Shown in pieces: positions 12,201-23,117 of a stretch of DNA of 64,000 bases (the stretch's first letter is position 1; each line of letters opens with the position of its first letter). Origin of the DNA: Impatiens glandulifera (taxonomy: Eukaryota; Streptophyta; Magnoliopsida; Ericales; Balsaminaceae); the NCBI RefSeq assembly GCF_907164915.1, contig NC_061870.1:479501-543500 (forward strand). The letters run 5' to 3'. The notes beneath the pieces were generated by a model. It was not told the DNA's origin. It was given only the letters and a program-made list of their open reading frames with translations, and did not search any database. A program made the position numbers and the translations under genes.

Positions 12201-15200
12201 GACTGCAATTGTGAATCTCATTCTCACCCTCTATTCTATTCTATTCTTCACTTAAAATCAAGGTATCTCTCACTTATAGCAAGGTTATCAGTTAAATCTA
12301 CTTTAAGCTATATCATAAAGTTAAACTGTTTTCTCAAAAAAAAAAAATAATTGCGAAATTAAAAAGAAATTGAGAGTTTTTTCTCTGATATAGATACTTA
12401 CAGCAGTATATTGAACCAAGGTCATCAGTTGCTGCATCATATTTTCCGCATCATCTTTTAATGGCTTCTCAGATATAAATTCTGATTCTAGTCTTAAGGA
12501 CAAAAAAAGTGAAGCAACACAAGAAAATTAGGGAAATTAACATTTATGAAAACTCCAACCAGTAAAATGCATTATCTTACTTGTCAAAGTAACGATCCAA
12601 ATTATGCCACTGAGGATCTTTACAACGATTGCCAAAACGGACCACTTCTCTTGAGAAAACTTTCAGTTCATCTCTGTGAACAGTTAGAGTGAAGAGAACT
12701 GTTCTTAATTTCTAAAACCAATAGCTAGAAAGAGAAATGTCACAGTAATAATACCTCTTGTCAGCAGCTGCAATTCTTAACAGTTCGTCCATATCTTTCG
12801 AAACTAACCACTGCACGCCTTCGGATAGAAGCACAGACTCTTTCAAATGTGTAATGTTTTCCTTTGAAAGTGATTGCATAAGATTTGCTCCCTTAACGAT
12901 AGTATTAGCAACCTCAAAAGCCAAAATCTTTATTTTATTGCCTTTTTTTGTTACTCCAGAAACAAAAGTACTACTCATGTTCAAATTTGTCATTCCACTA
13001 CCAAGTGTATCCAACACATCTACAGCTTTTCCCAACCCAACACTGCCAGCTTTTCCAATAAGCGAACTCATCTCTGAAACCTGATGCAGAGTAAGTTGAA
13101 ATCAAAAGCATCTACCTGTTAGAAATAAAAGTAGTAATAAACAAATTGATGTCTGTTCTTCTGAATACCCTTTGAAACACATATATTACAATATACAGGT
13201 AATTACTTTTCTCTCCTTTTTCCAAAATTAACTCAACAGTCTACAAATCTAAATGATGCTACTAACACAATTCAATATTTTTTAATTGAGCAATATAAGT
13301 AACTAATTTATAATATATGTGGAAATTATGTTAATTAGATAGTTAGACTTTTTGTGTTTCCATAATTAGTCTTTTGTGCTCAAAGCCAAAAGACTAATTT
13401 ATAATACAACAAAATATGTGGGTGATTGTGCTCAAAGCCACTAATTTAAGTTCAAACAAGTACTTTGGGTCTCTCCCTATTTGGGTTGGATCAAGTCACC
13501 TGCGGATCTCCTTGTTTTGAAGAATATATGCAACCCAATTTGAGAGGGAGTGAGAATAGTCATACTAAACTTATATTTATATTTGTTTTTATTTTATACC
13601 CTAATTTATTTCTAGACATATTATAATAAGTTAGTTTGAGATATTTTCTGGATTTTGATTTATCCTGATTATGGAAAAAAATCAACTCTAAATTTGAATA
13701 AATAAGTACAACCTATTATGAGGCTGAATTATCATCACCAGAAGGTTTCACATCATCTTTATTGACACTCAAACATTGCACATCCGCAAACAATCCAGTT
13801 TTGCGCATCATCTTTGAGAGGAGTGATGGAAATATCAATCTGGGCCTAATTAACATAGAGATTCAAAATTCTCATCTCCACCCATTGAAAAGAAAGAGGT
13901 AAACGAGTTGGAGATGAATCTGCTCAAAACGAAGTGAGTTATTGATACAGATGTTACCATAAATGAGGCAGGTTTGAGACAATGTTATTGAAACAACGCA
14001 ATAGTGCCGAAGATGAACCTTTAAAAGCCAATAATGAAGGCTTAAGAGTGGGAGACGAAGGCAATGAAATTTTAAAAGAGCGCGAAACAAAATCATTGCA
14101 AGTGTTAAAGCCTAAAAAATTATGCTACAAATTCAAGTCCGTTGTAAAAACTACTAAATTTGGATTTGAGGGGAGGGTGAAAAATATGTTAATTACCATA
14201 ACTAGACTATATTATTTTCTACTTAGTCTTTCTTAATAACTTCTTACAAAACAAGTTCCTCTCTTTTCATTATTACAAAGTACCTATCATACTCTTCTCT
14301 ATATTTCTACAATGAAACTATCAATTAGAATTTTAACTCCAATTCCTCACATCCATACACAACCTTCGTTAAGAATTTTTGGTATCTAAATTTATCAAAG
14401 TGGTCAAAAAAAGAAATCTATTTGGCAAAAGTTGTAATCTAAGAAGATTTTGTAGCATGATCTTAAATTTGGCAAAACATCACATTTTCCATCCACTTTT
14501 CACCTAAAAAATTGCATTTACTTCAATCACATTTTTCATACCAAATGCAAACAAAATCACTTTCACTTTGCACTCTGGCAACTATAAAAAGTGATTATGA
14601 TGGTGATTGCGACAAATACCATTTTCCAAAACGACTAAAATTTGTTATACAACACAACCCAACTATTTTCCTAGTCCCCATCTCGTTATATACTTCCCAA
14701 AACTCTATTGTATTATTAAATTATTTATTTATTTGTTAAGAGTTGTCTTTCAGTTGATAACCAGTCAGACCCATCCTTAATGTACAATGCCCGAAAGAAG
14801 GGTAAAGAATCCCATATACAAGTAACCTACAGTTGTTGGGATCACATTCTAGCATAACTAGAACAACATTTAATAGTTAGAAGTTAGGGATTGAACCTAT
14901 TAAGTAGTTCCAATTGCAGGAAACACTATTGTTTCTGTATCAGAAAACATTTCCAGATACAGAAACAAAATAAATTAATGAATTTGTCAGACTAAATTTA
15001 GTTTTCAAACGCGTTTATGCATCTACGTATCCAGAAAGATTAAGATTAAGTGTTTTATTGACCGTAAAGTACTGATGCCATGGAAAAAACAAGATTTTAA
15101 CTAACAGTGGTCAACGAGCATGGTTTCTCATTCAGCTTGTTGTTTCAAGAATACACAGTTTTATTGAATCATTGACTGTGAGAAAAATGCAAGACAATCC

Positions 15201-15546
15201 TTTGAAAGATGGCCAAGATAGGACAAACCTTAGCAACAGCCTGCTTTGTGGTGGTTGATCTTGTTTTGTTTGATAAAGCCCTGGGCAATCGTGGTATGCC
15301 ATCATAGATTTCATCCGCATTAGGTTGATAAGAGATAATGTTGGGTTGAGGGGGTTCAAAGGGTTCCTTTACTTTCTTCTTCTCCATGGGTTCTCCAAAG
15401 GACGGCGGCACCATTTCATTATTGGGTGGATCCACTTGAGACCCATAAACCAATCTGGAAGCATAGTTAAAGCGTCCATTGAGATTTGGGAATCCAGCAG
15501 CAAGAGAAGCATCATCGGTCGATCTTCTCGAACAAATGCCACCCAT
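3255..15546 (-). CDS. PSI1: PSK SIMULATOR 1-like protein (DUF3475/DUF668), 12 coding exons
   Basis: Exons spliced by eye, all in frame with GT/AG borders: 15229-15546, 12755-13080, 12581-12673, 12402-12492, 9820-9913, 6291-6388, 5457-5526, 4807-4898, 4287-4403, 4113-4189, 3851-3895, 3255-3762. They total 1929 bases (642 residues), close to the Arabidopsis PSI1 family. The start is the ATG at 15546, giving MGGICSRR, a typical N-myristoylation context; an upstream in-frame ATG at 15561 is less likely. DUF3475 covers about residues 158-213 (ILAFEVANTIVKGANL) and DUF668 about 374-430 (GSAGLALHYANIISQIDTL). The tail has KRKLTPGISKSQEFD and a Ser-rich stretch. The family acts in growth downstream of phytosulfokine signalling; a membrane-associated role is inferred from the myristoylation site. 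I see no frameshift or stop, so the gene looks intact despite introns of 2.1, 2.5 and 3.4 kb full of repeats. Confidence 0.9.
6671..6722 (+). pseudogene. tRNA-Arg(CCU)-like 5' fragment, copy 1
   Basis: The stretch follows a plant tRNA-Arg(CCU) from its 5' end through D arm and anticodon arm: GCGTCT, then AACTCGGTGGATAGATCG, then CTGCTTCCTAAGCAG with a CCT anticodon in a paired stem. It stops matching before the T arm. There is no TTCGA box B, so it should not be a functional tRNA gene. It lies in intron 5 on the opposite strand to the host gene. Confidence 0.5.
6731..6834. repeat. 104-bp direct repeat, left copy
   Basis: Identical to 7639-7742 except for about one base (ATCCAGATA against ATCCGGATA). 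The two copies flank the large inverted repeat at 6881-7634. A diverged copy in opposite orientation lies near 14931-15045 in intron 1 of the same gene. Confidence 0.85.
6881..7634. repeat. 320-bp near-perfect inverted repeat (hairpin) with 114-bp spacer
   Basis: Arm 1 (6881-7200) is the reverse complement of arm 2 (7315-7634) with only one or a few mismatches seen, for example CTAGATA against CTAAATT near the middle. The spacer is 7201-7314. Intronic transcription would give a long double-stranded RNA stem. There is no open frame and no transposase. It could be a foldback or MITE-type element or a recent inverted duplication; the TA-rich outer ends leave the border unclear. Confidence 0.9.
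7639..7742. repeat. 104-bp direct repeat, right copy
   Basis: Partner of 6731-6834. It runs straight into a TA microsatellite at 7741-7762. Confidence 0.85.
7849..7900 (+). pseudogene. tRNA-Arg(CCU)-like fragment, copy 2
   Basis: It reads GCACCTGTAGCTCAG, then GTGGATAGTGCG, then TTTGTTTCCTAAG. This is close to the 5' half of tRNA-Arg(CCU) with one extra base in the D arm. It then jumps to AACTGGCGCAC, which may be a remnant of the 3' acceptor strand. The variable loop and T arm are missing. Sequence upstream of both tRNA-like copies is also related (ACTCCATTTC, AGCCATAGAT or AGCTATAGAT), so a larger unit was duplicated. Confidence 0.5.
8290..8886. mobile_element. hAT-type MITE with TAGAGGTGAGCA ends
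   Basis: The left end is TAGAGGTGAGCA and the right end TGCTCACCCCTA. They are flanked by CATACGCC (8282-8289) and CATATGCC (8887-8894), an 8-base duplication with one change. The body repeats GGATCGGAT and CGGATTCGGAT motifs. A second copy of the right end (TGCTCACCTCT) sits inside at 8553-8563, so an internal 273-bp unit also has matching ends. No coding capacity. Confidence 0.75.
9153..9672. mobile_element. hAT-type MITE with CAGTGTTCTAAA ends
   Basis: Perfect terminal inverted repeats CAGTGTTCTAAA and TTTAGAACACTG are bracketed by a perfect 8-base duplication GATTTTAT (9145-9152 and 9673-9680). GC-rich subterminal zones carry many CCGCCTAGGC and GGCGG motifs on both sides of an AT-rich centre, the usual hAT arrangement of subterminal repeats. 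No transposase. Confidence 0.9.
10290..10710. mobile_element. hAT-type MITE with GGATGCAAACGAAC ends
   Basis: The left end is TACGGATGCAAACGAAC and the right end GTTCGTTTGCACCCATA. An exact 8-base duplication GTTAGCAT stands at 10282-10289 and 10711-10718. The interior is dense in CGAACTCGAA-type subterminal motifs. It is non-coding and sits in intron 4 of the PSI1-like gene. Confidence 0.85.
11814..12260 (+). mobile_element. LTR-like remnant (possible solo LTR)
   Basis: Begins TGTTAGAGTTAGG and can be read to ...CTTAAAATCA, giving TG...CA ends. It contains a TATA-like GGGTATATAAAG at about 12052 followed by a pyrimidine-rich leader, as in an LTR promoter and R region. An AAGGTTATCAG motif near 12281 weakly resembles a tRNA-Met primer site. 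I see no target duplication, so this is tentative. Confidence 0.3.
13081..15228. other. Intron 1 of the PSI1-like gene (2.1 kb)
   Basis: Lies between exon 1 (donor AAG/GTTTGT at 15228) and exon 2 (acceptor GCATCAG at 13081). Apart from a diverged inverted copy of the 104-bp repeat at about 14931-15045, I recognise nothing in it. Confidence 0.7.
14931..15045 (-). repeat. Diverged copy of the 6731/7639 repeat, opposite orientation
   Basis: On the minus strand it shares the order GGATAC, TTTGAAAACTAAATTTAGTC, then TTTTGTTTCTGTATC with the copies at 6731 and 7639, with many changes. It also contains a short palindrome built on TGTTTCTGTATC and GATACAGAAACA. Confidence 0.4.
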
Positions 15547-16265
15547 TGTATGTATCAACAATGGATAACAATTATTATTAATTTGTGGTGAGTTTTATCC
15601 ATCCAAAACCAACCAACTAGACTTGTTTGTAAATAATCTAATCTATCAAGCTGACCGATACACAGGAAAGAAATCCCAATCCGTTAATTGCAGCAGGTCA
15701 ACTCTTCTTCAGTGGCAGCAGTTCCAATTGCTGCATAGAATAAGAATGAATCAGGTCAATGCGAAAGCATAAATAGGTCAATCAGGTCTATTGTTCTGAG
15801 GTAGCAGCTGCTACAAGAGAAGGATAGAGCTTGATCACAGACATACATACATACATACATACAAAGAGGAATACAGAAAAGAAAAAGAAAAAAAGGAAAA
15901 AGGAAAAAGAAAAAGCAAGTAGAGAAAGTGAGAAATTACAGAGCGGCGAGAAAGCAAGCAAGCAAGCAAACAGTAGATATAAATTTGGTATTGAAGAAGA
16001 GAGGATGAGGAGGAGGAGGAGGAGGAAGATGATGGGATGGGATGGCAACCATAACAACACTGATAGTGATGGGTCTGTATTCTGTAATATGTATGTATGT
16101 ATGTATGTATGGATCTACAAAATTATAAACCTTCCAATTGAACTGTAGAGACCGAAACTTCTCGCTGTCTGTCTGTCCGCCTCTTTCTCTTTCTCTACGA
16201 GGTCAAACCCAGTATGGACCCCAACTCTGTTAACTCGTTGAACCACCGATCCCCAACTCGACTTA
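15547..16265 (-). promoter_or_regulatory. 5' leader region of the PSI1-like gene, CT-rich on the sense strand
   Basis: The stretch between the TATA motif and the ATG at 15546 is pyrimidine-rich on the minus strand (15880-16030) and carries (CATA)n at about 15841-15862 and (TATG)n at about 16088-16110. Whether it holds a 5' UTR intron cannot be told from sequence alone. Confidence 0.4.
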
Positions 16266-16275
16266 CTTATATATA
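16266..16275 (-). promoter_or_regulatory. TATA box candidate for the PSI1-like gene
   Basis: Reads TATATATAAG on the minus strand, about 720 bases upstream of the start codon. It is followed about 70-100 bases later by an AGAGAAAGAGAAAGAGG leader. Chance TATA matches are common in this AT-rich DNA. Confidence 0.35.
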
Positions 16276-16299
16276 CATTTTTATATTTCTTTTCATCAT

Positions 16300-17940
16300 T
16301 ACTTCCACCTAGTTAGTTTTCCATCCCACTCGCCATGCTTGCAAGTGAACTTGTTGAATTCTTGAAAACAATTAATAATGAATTTGTAGAAAAGAGAATA
16401 CCGTGTCACTAAAAAAGAATAGAGGTTGAAAAAAGAAAAATGATAGAAGTTGAAGAGAGAGGAGAATTTTTTTTTATTAATTTTACAACCAATTAAGTCA
16501 TCTCATTCCCTCTCAAATCACTTTTTCTTAATTCTGTTCCCCCAATTATTTTTTATAAATTAATAATATATTTTTAAATATATATATATTTTTATAAACT
16601 CAAAATATAAATTTTAACTAATCGAACTTATAAGTGTCCAAATTTATTATAATTTTATTAAAGATATTTAATTTTATTTAAAATTAAATAAAAAAATATT
16701 TTTAAATATTATTTTATTAACATTTTCTCATTCAAAGATATATAATCAAAGTAATATTCACCTAGTTTTTAAATATAGTTATAAATATATATATATATAT
16801 ATATATATTTTTATAATTTATAACATTAAAAATTATCAAAATCTAGTTGATTAAGTGAATTTAAAATTTTGACACTGTTTTTTTTTTTTGAATTATTTTT
16901 TAAATGAATAAGTTGGTATCATCTTACCCACTTTAAACCCAACAAAATTAAACATTTAAAATATAATAATGAAAAATAAGTTAAAATTATTCACCAACAA
17001 AAAATAATTAAATAATAATTAAATAAATATTGAATATTGAGTTCCAAATAAACGCTATGCAATCTTACATAATCAAAATTTTATCGTAAATATTTACATT
17101 GTATTTTTAACTTTCACCTTATTATTTTAATTTATTTATAGTTTTATTATAGTGAATATAAAATATTTAAGATGGTATTATTGCTAAAAAAAATATGAGT
17201 GATTTAAATGAAATTATTAAAATATAATGAAGATAATTTTTTAATTTAAAAAAATAAAAAAACTTTATTTGAAATATTTATCAAATTGAATGGAAATTTG
17301 GTTTTTTATTCTCTTTCTAAATAAAATAAAAAAGGGTAAGTGGTTCCCACGCGTCCTAAAGAGAATCGATTTATGAAAGGGCAAAAGTCTTGTACCTCTC
17401 CCATACGCCACCTAACCAAGACCAAGTCCACTTTGGCATTCATTGTCAACAAGTCCTCCTAATTTTGTGATAATTTTAAACTTTTACCATTTCGAGTTTG
17501 GTTATAATAAACAATTGGCCCAGCCCATGACATAGATTGAAATTTCTTCAATTCTTTTTTTTTCATAGATTAGGAAAAGGGTCAAAATTGGCCCCCTACA
17601 TTTCCCAAAAAAGTGAGTTTTTAATCGAAAGAGACAAGTCAGTTTGTTGGGTCTTGAGTTTCATCTTTCTCGTATTGCAATTTGCTACTACTTGATTTTT
17701 TCCTTTGAAGATTTAGATAACCTTAGTGTTATTTATACCAGTTTGGTAAGGTTTTTTTTTTTACACTTTTGTCATTTTATAAATTTTCAGTCTCTAGCAA
17801 GCTATTCTTTATATATTTGTTGAACCTTTTTTTAAACTTTAAGAACATACAAATATAATTTAAATCTTTTTAATATGCAATAAAAATTACATCTACTATA
17901 GGATAGAGATCTCATTTTTGAACAGTTTCAGAAATTTGGA
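16300..17940. other. AT-rich intergenic DNA
   Basis: Long AT-rich stretch with short TA runs (16576-16590, 16784-16809). No gene, RNA or element ends that I can support. Confidence 0.5.
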
Positions 17941-17957
17941 ATAAATGAAAAGGTGTT

Positions 17958-18141
<184 letters not shown>

Positions 18142-18535
18142 GAGGTATTTGAACAATTTTGGAATAATGATTTATATTATACTATTTTATTTTATTTTTT
18201 TATTTTTTTTTTATTTTTTTGTTGTTGTTGTGGTGGTAAGGGTGACATAATTCTTACTTTTTAGTTATTTTCAAACTAATTCATTATTTAATTTTTTTAA
18301 TTAAAAATAGTCAAAATACACGTCTATCAACTATTTTCATCTATAATTTATCTTCTTTTTTTTAATTAAAAGGAGAACTAACATAATACCTCACAAACAT
18401 AACCTCCCGCTTAAACTCATTTATTTTTTTAAGTCCACCTAAAAAGTTACATGTCAAGATCTAAGGCGAAATATTAAATGTACCTTATTAAAAAATTAAT
18501 CACAAACGAGGATGAAATTGAAATTTAAGAGCATA

Positions 18536-19080
18536 GTTTTGAATCCCGGTCGGATCGACAAACTCGCTGAACTGGGTTGGGTTGATGAAAAAAAATCGGA
18601 AATGCAATTAACCTAGTTAAACCCGACAAACCCGTCGGTTGGACCGGAAATCCGGAAGACCAGGTTAGCCCATCGGGTTTATCCTATTTTTTATAAAAAA
18701 AGAATCACTTTTTTTTGTTCTCACTTATCACTCTCTCAGTTTCCCTCTACCCATTTTTTGATTCCCATTGGATTTACTTAATTATAGTTTAATGGAAGTT
18801 AGGAGTAGAAAATGTGATGCACATGGAAGTTATATTGTTCTTGTATTACTTATTAGTTTATCAATAATATAAGTTACTAAAATTTCATTTTTAAAATTTT
18901 TGTTGTAGATATAAATTTTGAGATTGTAAATTTGGATAAACTATATCAAGAAGATGAAGAGAACAATATTAATATCTCTATTAAAGGCAATGAAGTGACT
19001 AATGATGTGTGTGATGATTTTGGAGGTACTGATTTTGGTGTATAGTGTGAGCATTTTGCGAATAATTAATAATTGATATA
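18536..19080 (+). other. Possible decayed transposon tail
   Basis: Starts with TTTGAATCCCGGTCGG and Pro/Gly-type GC-rich text, then AT-rich DNA. An exon-like acidic stretch at about 18909-19045, after a TTGTTGTAG acceptor-like site, reads EDEENNINISIKGNE and ends in a stop. Acidic tails of this type occur at the C-terminus of some plant hAT transposases, but no catalytic part is present. Weak evidence only. Confidence 0.2.
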
Positions 19081-19451
19081 TATTTTAATTTATTACTTAA
19101 GAGTTTGTATTTATTTTAATTGTGTTGTCTCTAATAGAGGTAATGAACATATTGTAATTGAAAAAAAAATATTTTGAATTTTAATATTTACTTTGACTAT
19201 TATTGTATAAACACTTTTGATAGATTTTTTATATTTTGTATTATTTTATTTTATTATTTTTTATGTTCTCAAAGGAACCATCTAGGTGCTATTCTATAGT
19301 GTAGATAGTGTTCCTCAGTTGATTTTGTACTAGGTTGTTATTACATTCATAACAAAATTTTATTTTACGAGTTCTTATGAAGTTAAAATGCTCAAAAAGT
19401 GTATCTTATTCTTTTTGTTATTGCATCATTATCTAAGTCCTTATTATTGCA

Positions 19452-19829
19452 TCAATTATCCTCGATGTTTTTTTTTAGATTCTCAAAAAATTTGTAAGAA
19501 CCGTCGATAAAGCATGTCTTTATCTTCGATAGTAGACCAAGACTAAATCGAATGCCAGTACTCCATTTCAAGTAGTTCATTCGAGTAAAAATTGTTGATG
19601 TGAGAACAATTGAATCTCCTCCATGTAGATATAGAAGATTAGTTCGATCACATTTTTTTTTGCCATATGTCCTTGATCGATAAAGAATCATATTAATTTT
19701 CATTCGGATTGAGTTAGGGTTTCGACTAAATATTTGTTCGACAATAACTTCTATCAAAAAAATAATCGGTAAATTTTGAGATTGATCAACTATAGAGTGA
19801 TTCTCGCAATATATAGTGCAACATCCCAA
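19452..19829 (-). pseudogene. Copia retrotransposon gag N-terminal fragment
   Basis: The frame contains YLHGGDSIVLTSTIFTRMNY, then LKWSTGIRFSLG and KIKTCFIDGS. This is the order of the plant Copia gag N-terminal domain (YLHPSD-type start, NYxxW, alanine/leucine helix, GFIDG). Only this domain remains. No LTR or primer site is visible next to it, and the upstream part of the frame is unrelated, so it is an isolated dead fragment. Confidence 0.6.
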
Positions 19830-20255
19830 TAAGTTATTGATAGTTTATTCGTGAATTGAGATTATTTTGTACAATATATGCAATATTACGCTTGCTATAA
19901 TTTATATATAATCATATTTCAATAGGTATCCTTAACATACTCAGTTCATGTCACACCCAAAATTTCATTTTAGACCGAGTAACTTCGGTCCTGACCAAAA
20001 CTACGGGTTCAAGGCAAATCTGTGTCCGGGCCGAGGAAAGTCTGTGTCCAGGCCGAGGCAAATCTCATTTAGGGCCGAGGGAAAATCTATGTCACGACCG
20101 AGGGGGTCTAACCAAGGGGTTCGACCGAGGGGGTCCGACCGAGGGAGTCCGACCGTGGGGGTCCGACTGATTATATTTTCCAACCCATACTTGTGCCACC
20201 TCATGCTTAGGTCACCTCATGCTTGTGCCACCTCATGCTTCCAACCCATACTTAT

Positions 20256-20803
20256 TGTCACGTGCTCAGTCTTTTCACTAACGATCTGTGCGGCACTAGT
20301 TACGATATTCTCAAGAACGAGTAACTAGTCAGCCTTACTTGACGCAACACTCGACGTTTAATAGAATTGTAACAAGAATTCTAGAGAGAGAGCAAACTCT
20401 TACAAATTATAGTATTATATCACTTGAATACCTGGTGATTTACAATGTAATACCTCACAGGTATTTATAGGACTAATTCTAGCTATTACATTAATGAAAC
20501 ACTAATTTAGGGCATTCCTTATAAGTGTCAATCAGTGATGCACTAATTTAGGGATTCTTTCTAATTGTCAATCAGTGATGGACTAATCAAGGACATTCCT
20601 TTTGAGTATCAATTAGTGATGCGCTAATCAAGGACATGCCTTTCAACTCTCAATTAGTGATGCGTTAATCAAGCACCTGCCTTCCAGTTAGAAAATTCCT
20701 TGCGTTGGGTTTAAGCCTCCTCCTCTTCTTGGGCCAGGAAGATTGGGTCGTGACATACTCCTTAAGCCTCTTCTTCTTGGGTCAGGAAGATTGGGCTGTG
20801 ACA
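20256..20803 (-). repeat. 3' LTR of the nested element
   Basis: Near-identical to 23112-23659 and equal in length (548 bp). It contains a row of CAATTAGTGATGC-type repeats at about 20535-20670. Confidence 0.9.
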
Positions 20804-20812
20804 TTCTCCCTC

Positions 20813-21257
20813 ACTCAATCTGGCGACGTCCTCGTCGCTTCTTCCTTGTAGGCCTGGATGGTGTCTCCACATAAGATAAAAGTTTTGAGCGACATGCTAG
20901 CTTTCCAACCCATTACTTCTCTAAAAAAGGGCATTCGTATTGCCTCATAAGCCCCTTGTGAACTTTGGAAAATCGTCTCTCTTGATGGAGGAGAAGTTTT
21001 ACTATCACTCGGTTTCCTCCGAACTCCAAGTGTCTTCTCTTCTTGTCCTCCCATTTCTTCATTCTTTTGGCGGTCTTAGCTATTTCGCACTTCTCTTTCT
21101 TGAAGGGAAACTCCTCCGGTTGCCTCTTCAATTCCTCCAATTTTGGAGATTTAATGCGATATAGAACCGCCGTCGATGGTTTTATACATTTGACTAACTC
21201 TTCTCTGTGATCCACCTCTCTCTTATGGTGGGGTTTCTCTGATAATCCAGCGGGCAT
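20813..21257 (-). pseudogene. Chimeric pol stub: pre-RT segment joined to integrase C-terminus
   Basis: Read from 21257 downward, the N-terminal part (REVDHREELV, then SPKLEELKRQ) matches the segment just before the Gypsy RT palm. From about 21095 it switches to AKRMKKWEDKKRRHLEF and GLMRQYECPF, which match the integrase C-terminal and GPY-like region of chromoviruses. RT, RNase H and the integrase catalytic core are absent. A frameshift near 20940-20960 moves the rest into another frame ending EEATRTSPD. The junction near 21095-21120 marks a deletion of roughly 3 kb of pol, by comparison with full chromoviruses. Confidence 0.6.
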
Positions 21258-21290
21258 TACATCGTGACCTTTCTTTAGGACAGTTGTAAC

Positions 21291-23117
21291 TTATGGAGGT
21301 ATCTTCTCTCTAGACGCGGTTTTCTCATCTTCTTTCACAGTGACAAAAGATGATGGGTAGGTCTTCTCCGCACCTTTTGAGAGTTGCATGGCAGTTAAGA
21401 GCCTAGTTTCTCTCTTGCCCTTTCTTGTTAAAGGTATTGTGCGAGTATTATCTTTCTCTAGAATGTACATCATATTGGCAGAAGGGAGTAGGATGGCATT
21501 TAACTTGTCAAGGAACTCTATGCCTAGAACCATTTTGTAGTCGTCCATGTCAATAATGGAGAAATCCAGAAGGCCGGTCCACTCCCCCAAGTTGATCTTT
21601 ACATTACGAGCAACTCCATAAGTTGTACATGGTGCCGAGTTGACTGCTTTAAGCCACCCTTTCTCCTTAGTGTACCTGATCCCCAGTCTTCCCGCCTCCT
21701 TTACCTCTAGAAAATTGTTGTTGGCTCCCGTATCCAACAAAGCTTTAACCATGTGGTTTCTTACTTTAGTTTCCACAAATAGTCGTCCTTTCTTCACGAA
21801 CTTTGGCTCATCAAACTTTGCTGTAACGACACTAATTAGGTTTAACGACCCCAATCGAGCTTCATCGTGAAGGCGTTCTTGCTCCTCCATCAATGCTGAT
21901 AATTTGTTCTTCATAGGGCACTCTCTTGCTTTATACGGCCCTTCACAAAAGAAACACTTTATCCGTGGTTTCTTTCCACGTTTCTCGTCTCGATCTCCTT
22001 TACCATTGGATTTGATAAACTTAACTGGGTCTTCATTGTTATAGATATGGTCTCCACCATTTTCCCCATTGTCATTCCTCTCATAGGTCAACTTTGGTTT
22101 CTCTTGCCTTCTCATTTCGACAAGAGATTCAGCCACGACAATAGCGGAGCTTAGATCTTGGACACCACGTCGTTCGAACTCTAACTTTGCCCACATTTGT
22201 AGACCATCAGTGAAGGCAAACAAGGCTTCATCGTCTGAGTAGTTAGGAATCTTAAGGAGAGTAGCGATGAACTCCTTGACATACTCCTTGATACTCCCTC
22301 TTTGTGAGAGTCGCCGCAACTTGGCCCTTGCTTCTCAAATGACGTTTTTAGGATAGAACTGTCTCTTGAGTTCCTCCTTGAATTCACTACAGGTATTGAT
22401 AGAACACATACCTCTTTCAATGTCGCTACTCCTTCGCCTCCACCATAGCATCGCGGTGTCTTCCATGTATGTCGTGGAAGTATCTATCTCCCTCGCCTTT
22501 TCTACTAGGCCGAGTGCTTTGAAATACTAGTCCAGACTCCATAGGAAGTTTTCGATCTCTTTCGCATTCCTCTCGCTTAAATACGCCTTAGGCCTTGGAA
22601 TGTCTATCCTTATCGGATTAGGGACTCCTACAGGCGCACGTCCACACTCTTGCGCAACCGCCTTCTTGAGTAACTCCAGATCCTCTTCCATGGCTTGTAT
22701 TTTAGATGACATTACCTCGAGTTTCTCGGTCAAGGTATTAATTTCACCAAGGAGGGTCTGCTCCACGATCCGAATTTGCTCTTGACATTTGAACAAGCCT
22801 TCGTTTAGGGCACCTTGCATTCCTTCTTGGAGCTCGTCTCTCTCCTTCTCAAGCTCGGCAATGCGTTCCTCTAGGTCCCCGGCATTATCTTATCCATACG
22901 CCACAGTGAATTCTACCTTCTCCAACCTTACGATAATGTCAACGATAGCGTCTCTTGATCTTTCTCTTTCTTTAGTAGCTTTGGTTCCTCCTGCCTGAAC
23001 TTTGCGAGAGTTCCTACCATCTTCTCCGGTCCCGTGGGGAAGATTCTCTACTTCATCCACGACCTTTGAATTTTCTTCCGATCTCTTCGTCATTTCAGCT
23101 CTGATACCAATTGTCAC
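21291..23117 (-). pseudogene. gag-protease polyprotein of the nested element
   Basis: Three frames on one strand follow each other: 22890-23117 (N-terminal), 22527-22820 (coiled-coil type, EQTLLGEINTLTEKLEVM, then IRIDIPRPKAY) and 21291-22319. The long last frame holds the gag core (RRLSQRGSIKEYVKEF, LQMWAKLEFERRG), a knuckle CFFCEGPYKAREC and a retropepsin site KALLDTGANNNFL, then LDFSIIDMDDYKMVLG. In the knuckle the usual His is Tyr. Stops or shifts between the frames (about 22320-22530 and 22820-22890) suggest it no longer makes one protein. No RT follows. Confidence 0.75.
23097..23110 (-). other. tRNA-Met primer binding site of the nested element
   Basis: TTGGTATCAGAGCT on the minus strand, one base after the LTR end. 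It matches the 3' end of initiator tRNA-Met. Confidence 0.85.

Larger units (their letters stand above)
9914..12401. other. Intron 4 of the PSI1-like gene (2.5 kb)
   Basis: Runs from the donor GCT/GTAAGT at 12401 to the acceptor GTGCAG at 9914. It holds one hAT-type MITE (10290-10710) and an LTR-like remnant (about 11814-12260). At 11000-11260 a degenerate repeated text (CGTCGGCA, CACGTTCG, GGCACG) is seen without coding meaning. Confidence 0.75.

Noticed and set aside
15788..16148. Leu/Phe-rich and Lys/Arg-rich frames on both strands
   Set aside because: They cover the GA/CT-rich leader and CATA repeats of the PSI1-like gene; pure composition effect.
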